From Pelotomaculum isophthalicicum JI (GTDB taxonomy: Bacteria; Bacillota; Desulfotomaculia; Desulfotomaculales; Pelotomaculaceae): a stretch of DNA of 64,000 nt. Shown one piece after another: positions 58,143 to 64,000 of the stretch (its first letter is position 1; every line of letters starts with the position of its first letter). The position numbers and the translations under genes are program-made. The notes under the pieces were generated by a model that worked only from the letters and a program-made list of their open reading frames with translations, did not search any database and was not told where the DNA came from. Where the stretch lies: assembly GCF_029478095.1 (NCBI RefSeq), contig NZ_JAKOAV010000008.1, positions 42,500 through 106,499 of the forward strand, given 5' to 3'.

Positions 58143-58583
58143 TCAATAAGGTAGCTGCCAGTATAGTCCAATGTACATCATTGTAGCCATAAGCAGGCTG
58201 CAGCCGATCACGAGGGATTTGGTCACTTCATTCTCTTTGTTGAACAGCACGCCCACCAGAATGCTTCCCACCAGCGCTCCCAATACGATTACCATTTGCA
58301 GATAACCATACTGTGTATCTGTGAATTCCAACCAGGTTCTGAAAAACAGAGGCAACACTACGGCAAATATAGGTTGGATTAAGGTGTATATTACCAGGAA
58401 AAAAATAGATAATTTACGGATTACTTTATTATTCAGAATGAATCTGATACCCTCGGACAAATCCATTACGAATCCTGACACACCTTCGGCTAACTCTCGT
58501 TTGACATGCTTACCATCCTCCCAAGCAATAACAATATAAGATTTGTATTTACAGTTTTCTTTTCTCTTTTCATATGTCGGCAC
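58143..58583 (-). pseudogene. Major facilitator fragment
   Basis: A 146-residue piece from the middle of an MFS transporter: KYKSYIVIAWEDGKHVKREL is cytoplasmic loop-like, then three to four helices including LGALVGSILVGVLFNKENE. It ends abruptly in a helix (YIGLYWQLPY). N- and C-terminal parts are missing, so it is a truncated gene. GTG 58583 is the listed start. Confidence 0.7.
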
Positions 58584-58602
58584 CTCAATTCTCTTCTGTC
58601 TG

Positions 58603-58631
58603 AAAAAGCGACCCTGACCGGGTCGCTTTTA
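58603..58631 (-). terminator. Bidirectional terminator after the rph-like gene
   Basis: GCGACCC (58608-58614) pairs with GGGTCGC (58620-58626), flanked by A5 on the left and T4 on the right. It lies between the MFS fragment and the Rph-like gene. Confidence 0.85.
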
Positions 58632-58682
58632 TTGCTTACATCATTTATTTCCTCCTGTAACAGTAAAATGCCATTTTCTCTG

Positions 58683-60966
<2,284 letters not shown>

Positions 60967-61021
60967 ACAGGCTCTCCTTTCTATTATTTGATGGCCGAAC
61001 CCATTAGGCAATCGGATTCTA

Positions 61022-61618
61022 TCAATCCTTAAACATAGAAATTCCTTCCTTGATTATTTTGATAGCATCGTTGAGTTTCTTTAAATACCTATTCTCGTCC
61101 AACCCGCTCCGGAAATACTCATTCAAACCGAATGTGAAAATCATATTCATAACCAGTTCGGAATCAATTTCCGGCTTGATGAGGCCACGCTCTTTATCAC
61201 GCTCAATCATTTTCATATACTTTTCGGCGGATGCTACACGGAGCTTTGTAATGAATTCGCTGTTATCTATCTCCATCAGCATGCCTATCTTGGTATATTC
61301 CGGTTTTACTCTGCCCAGCTCAAGGGATTCTTTGGATTTTTGAATAATGGTTTCAAAAACGTCCGCATCCGGATCCAAGGCTTCTGTGTAGGGGACGTTC
61401 TTCCGCTTATCCTTTCCAATTTCTTCGAGCATATAAAGGTAGATGTCCTCTTTGTCATTAAAATACTGATAAAAGCTTCCCCAAGGTATTTTGGCGGCCT
61501 TCACAATCTGGTTAAGGGATGCTTCGCTGAAACGCCGGGTAGAAAATTCCTGTACGGCAGCGTCAAATATTCTCTTTTTCTTCTCGTCACTCAAATTATA
61601 AAAAGTGTCTTTGGGCAC
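61022..61618 (-). CDS. TetR family regulator
   Basis: A 198-residue repressor. Helix-turn-helix at about 28-50 (ASLNQIVKAAKIPWGSFYQY) and a ligand-binding helical domain behind. It is 56 bases upstream of the rph-like gene and has a doubled operator in front, so it likely controls itself and the Rph-like gene in response to an antibiotic-like molecule. Confidence 0.92.
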   Translation of the reverse strand: MPKDTFYNLSDEKKKRIFDAAVQEFSTRRFSEASLNQIVKAAKIPWGSFYQYFNDKEDIYLYMLEEIGKDKRKNVPYTEALDPDADVFETIIQKSKESLELGRVKPEYTKIGMLMEIDNSEFITKLRVASAEKYMKMIERDKERGLIKPEIDSELVMNMIFTFGLNEYFRSGLDENRYLKKLNDAIKIIKEGISMFKD

Positions 61619-61662
61619 ACTAACACCTCCTGTAAAACATAATAATATAAATTACTCGATAT

Positions 61663-61690
61663 GAGAAGTATCTCATGCGAGAAATATCTC
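61663..61690 (-). promoter_or_regulatory. Double TetR operator
   Basis: Two near-perfect palindromes, GAGAAGTATCTC (61663-61674) and GAGAAATATCTC (61679-61690), start 16 bases apart, about 45 bases before the tetR start. Spacing fits two dimers on one face of DNA. Confidence 0.75.
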
Positions 61691-61784
61691 ACTTTATTTT
61701 GTGGAAATTTTTTAAAAAATATATAATATAGAAGTTCTAATAATTCTTCACTTTTGGATTCCATATCAGAACATAGCATATGCA

Positions 61785-61814
61785 CAAAAAACCTGCCGCT
61801 TAAAAAAGGGCAGG
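61785..61814 (-). terminator. Riboswitch terminator
   Basis: CCTGCC and GGCAGG (61809-61814 with 61792-61797) form a stem followed on the minus strand by TTTTTTT. The 3' arm can also pair with the aptamer's last helix strand. Confidence 0.85.
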
Positions 61815-61829
61815 TCATGCACATAGTAT

Positions 61830-61915
61830 ATGCGGCAGCCAGGCTATCATAGTGTTTAAAAGCACCTTAGACCCTACAGCTTTTCGTCCCTGTCTTTGAC
61901 AGGTTTGCTGCAGGT
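61830..61915 (-). ncRNA. Cyclic di-GMP-I (GEMM) riboswitch
   Basis: The minus strand reads GCAAACCTG, then CAGGGACGAAAAGC, GGGTCTAA and ATGATAGCC, GGCTGCCG, matching the GEMM-I consensus in order and spacing. GCAGC and GCTGC close the P1 helix. The P1b loop reads CAAA where GAAA is usual. It is followed by a terminator 15 bases later, and next downstream is tetR at 61618. Confidence 0.9.
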
Positions 61916-62134
61916 ATTTTTATTTATGAATTTCAAAATGCACGGGTTTTGAATGGCCCTTAATGAACAATCCTTAGCGTACAATTTTATTTTTTTGGTA
62001 CGGTCCCCCCCTTAAGAAGGCTAAATAAAGGCGAATACCGATATAGTTAGTGTTTTTCTAGTTACGATAGACAGCGAGGAAGATATTTATGTAGAACAGC
62101 TGAGCAGTGGCACCACCTTGAGCTGAAATACGTT
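61916..62134. other. Intergenic region between riboswitch and glnA terminator
   Basis: Presumably contains the riboswitch promoter, for which I see no strong match. A plus-strand frame ending at 62126 encodes VFLVTIDSEEDIYVEQLSSG without a start codon, possibly a gene remnant; too short to support. Confidence 0.35.
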
Positions 62135-62167
62135 AAAACGCCCGGCAGTTAAACTGCCGGGCGTTTC
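62135..62167 (-). terminator. Terminator of the beta-type glnA
   Basis: AAACGCCCGGCAGTT and its exact complement (62136-62150, 62152-62166) form a 15-pair stem; TTTT follows on the minus strand. The inner palindrome is the same as the one at the stop of the ATPase gene (48728-48746). Confidence 0.9.
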
Positions 62168-62197
62168 AGCGTCAGGTATCCGGATCTTCAAAAAATC

Positions 62198-63616
62198 CTA
62201 TAAATCGTAATAAAGCATGAACTCGTACGGATGCGGTCTAAGCCTGATGGCGTCAAATTCCCTAGTTAGTTTGTATTCAATCCAGGCATCCAGCACATCT
62301 TTATCAAAGACTCCGCCTTCCAGCAGGAATTCGTGGTCATTCTGCAACGCTTTCAATGCCGCGTCGAGCGAACCCGGGACTGAACGGATATCCTTGGCCT
62401 CTTCGGGCGGAAGCTCAAAAATGTCTTTATCCATCGGTTGGCCCGGATCGATTTTATTCTTAATCCCGTCAAGACCCGCCATCAACAAGGCGGCAAAAGC
62501 CAGGTATGGATTGCAGGAGGGGTCGGGCGGGCGGAACTCAACCCGTTTGGTTTTGGGGTTGTTGGAGTACATGGGGATACGTACCGCCGCACTCCTGTTC
62601 CTCATGGAGTAAACCAGGTTCACCGGCGCTTCGTAGCCCGGCACCAGCCGCTTGTAAGAGTTGGTGGTCGGATTGGTAATACCGGTGAGCGCGTGGGCGT
62701 GCTTCAACAAGCCGCCGATAAAGTATAGCGCGGTTTGGCTTAACTTGGCGTATCCTTTTTCGTCAAAGAACAGGGGAATTCCGTCTTTCCACAGGCTCAT
62801 GTGGACGTGCATGCCGGTACCGTTGTCCTGGAATAGCGGTTTCGGCATAAAGGTCGCGGTTTTACCATGCTTTCTGGCGACATTCTTCACAATGTATTTA
62901 AACATCATCAGATCGTCGGCCATTTTGACAAGCTTATTATATTTTATATCGATTTCGGCCTGGCCCGCGGTAGCCACTTCGTGGTGCTGGCACTCGATAT
63001 TTAGCCCGGCTTCCAGCATGGTCATAACCATATCGTTACGCATGTCCTGCTGGGAATCAGTGGGGGGAACCGGGAAATATCCTTCTTTATAGCGCGGCTT
63101 ATAACCAAGGTTGGGATTTTCCTCACGTCCCGAGTTCCATATGCCTTCCACGGAATCAATAAAGTAGTAGCCTGAATGCTGGTTCTGGTCAAACCTGATC
63201 GAGTCAAAAACAAAGAACTCCGCTTCAGGTCCCCAGTAGCTTTCGTCAGCAATCCCGCTGGCTCTTAAGTACGCTTCAGCTTTTTTGGCAATGTTGCGGG
63301 GGTCGCGGTTGTATTTCTCGCCGGTCACCGGGTCAATAATATCACAAATAATGCTGAGGGTGGGTACTTTGCTGAATGGATCCATAACAGCCGTTGTCGG
63401 GTCGGGAATCAGGTTCATATCACTTTGATCAATAGCCCTGAAACCGCGTATGCTGGAACCGTCAAAGCCAAAACCTTCAGCAAAAGCATTCTCGTCAAAT
63501 TCGGAAACAGGAACCGAAAAATGCTGCCAAAGACCAGGCAGGTCGATGAACTTCACATCAACCATTTTTACATCTTTATCCTTGATATAAGCAAGGACGT
63601 CCTGGGGTGTTTTCAT
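62198..63616 (-). CDS. glnA: Glutamine synthetase type I-beta
   Basis: A 472-residue enzyme with the ~25-residue insertion of the beta group. Catalytic residues are complete: [60 protein letters not shown]. The position of the regulatory Tyr (Tyr397 in E. coli numbering) is Phe400 ([12 protein letters not shown]), so adenylylation is not possible. AGGAGG precedes ATG 63616. Its leader is of the ANTAR type. Confidence 0.95.
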   Translation of the reverse strand: MKTPQDVLAYIKDKDVKMVDVKFIDLPGLWQHFSVPVSEFDENAFAEGFGFDGSSIRGFRAIDQSDMNLIPDPTTAVMDPFSKVPTLSIICDIIDPVTGEKYNRDPRNIAKKAEAYLRASGIADESYWGPEAEFFVFDSIRFDQNQHSGYYFIDSVEGIWNSGREENPNLGYKPRYKEGYFPVPPTDSQQDMRNDMVMTMLEAGLNIECQHHEVATAGQAEIDIKYNKLVKMADDLMMFKYIVKNVARKHGKTATFMPKPLFQDNGTGMHVHMSLWKDGIPLFFDEKGYAKLSQTALYFIGGLLKHAHALTGITNPTTNSYKRLVPGYEAPVNLVYSMRNRSAAVRIPMYSNNPKTKRVEFRPPDPSCNPYLAFAALLMAGLDGIKNKIDPGQPMDKDIFELPPEEAKDIRSVPGSLDAALKALQNDHEFLLEGGVFDKDVLDAWIEYKLTREFDAIRLRPHPYEFMLYYDL

Positions 63617-63703
63617 TAAATATACCTCCTGTTAGATATAAAATAAACTTAATAAAACTCTTCAGAAAAGAAAAAACCTCCTTTCCAACGCGGGCATAAA
63701 AAA

Positions 63704-63777
63704 CAAAAACCTCATACCGGCCGCCTGTTAAAGGGCCGGTATGAGGCGTCATTACCTCATGGAAACTACCCAGTTTC
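63704..63777 (-). promoter_or_regulatory. ANTAR-type two-hairpin leader with terminator, upstream of glnA (62198)
   Basis: Minus strand P1 is GAAAC/GTTTC (63777-63762) with loop TGGGTA (T at 1, G at 4). P2 is AGGT/GCCT (63757-63744) with loop AATGAC. The terminator is a near-perfect CCTCATACCGGCC/GGCCGGTATGAGG followed by TTTTTG. GCCT is shared. Confidence 0.83.
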
Positions 63778-64000
63778 AAAAAAGCAAAAACAACACTGTT
63801 TTTAACTTGGCAATATTATATTACATTATTTTTTATATTACAATGGTTATTGTTCAAACACAGGGACAAGAAACGGGTCTTTGACACTTGCGACCTATAT
63901 AGAAATCTCTACAAGCCTTGAAAATAGGGCTTTTTTTATTGGAAAAATGTCAAATTCCCTCCGATAAATAGTGCGTAATTTTGCGTAATGTGTTATAATA
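63778..64000. other. Terminal region with an isolated terminator-like hairpin
   Basis: AAGCCT (63913-63918) and AGGGCTT (63926-63932) followed by T7 look like a rightward terminator, but no gene precedes it on that strand, so a short RNA cannot be excluded. TATAAT at the window end (about 63994) may be the -10 of the next gene. Otherwise nothing found. Confidence 0.4.

Noticed and set aside
61591..61824. 77-codon minus-strand frame starting inside the riboswitch terminator
   Set aside because: Low-complexity, AT-driven composition, covers the TetR operators; not a convincing gene.
62029..62126. Plus-strand frame ending VEQLSSGTTLS
   Set aside because: 33 codons without start; cannot be told from chance.
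63778..64000. Small RNA gene ending at the 63913-63940 terminator
   Set aside because: No acceptable promoter spacing was found upstream, so only the hairpin is reported.

Overview
The window looks like chromosomal DNA from a Gram-positive, spore-forming anaerobe of the class Clostridia, most likely Peptococcaceae (Pelotomaculum/Desulfotomaculum type). The evidence is AGGAGG-type ribosome binding sites with many GTG/TTG starts, Spo0F-like and ECF regulators, EndoA-type toxin, GerPC-like and ferritin-like spore proteins, a c-di-GMP-I riboswitch, and nitrogen genes controlled by ANTAR regulators instead of NtrC or GlnR. The genus is an inference. No rRNA, tRNA, CRISPR array, complete insertion sequence or prophage was found.

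Layout. 0-5 kb: purine salvage and synthesis (hpt-guaA), a symporter and a PAAR-like protein. 5-10 kb: c-di-GMP functions (PilZ, HD-GYP, PilZ-zinc ribbon), a zinc-ribbon protein and a cold-shock protein. 10-16 kb: a glycosyltransferase, then two ECF sigma/anti-sigma pairs flanking an ABC exporter. 16-25 kb: a broken acyltransferase, mazEF, an FtsA-like ATPase with beta-grasp repeats, rimI-tsaB-tsaE, a Spo0F-like regulator, an amidohydrolase, a second MazF-type pair and ilvH. 25-28 kb: a Crp/Fnr remnant, glnB (PII) and amt. 28-32 kb: a stand-alone lipoyl protein with lipA, lipB and lpd. 32-47.4 kb: vapBC and the nitrogen assimilation block (gltD, gltB, two glnA, an ANTAR regulator, an FMN glutamate-synthase-like protein, a degenerate glnA, a second ANTAR regulator). 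47.6-54.3 kb: an ATPase, DedA, two Hsp20 proteins, GerP-like small proteins, an amidase and a ferritin-like protein. 54.3-61.7 kb: a lipoprotein, a broken lipid kinase, a two-component system, an MFS fragment and a frameshifted rifampin-phosphotransferase-like gene with its TetR regulator, behind a c-di-GMP-I riboswitch. 62-64 kb: a beta-type glnA.

The most striking system is a dispersed RNA antitermination regulon. Eight leaders (glnB, amt, gltB, four glnA genes and the ANTAR regulator gene at 42466-43041) carry two successive small hairpins with six-base loops. In every leader the 3' strand of the second hairpin is also the 5' arm of an intrinsic terminator. A G at loop position 4 occurs in 15 of 16 loops, and a purine at position 1 in 15 of 16. 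This matches the known two-hairpin target of ANTAR proteins, and two ANTAR response regulators are encoded in the same block. One of them has Glu in place of the phosphoacceptor Asp, and the glnA beside the other has lost several metal and active-site residues. These two degenerate proteins inside an otherwise intact circuit are the best candidates for undescribed biology.

Several genes are decaying: the Crp/Fnr gene (internal deletion), an acyltransferase, a lipid kinase (poly-G frameshift), the Rph-like gene (single frameshift), an MFS fragment and an XRE remnant. All coordinates and alignments come from reading the sequence by eye; no database search was run.
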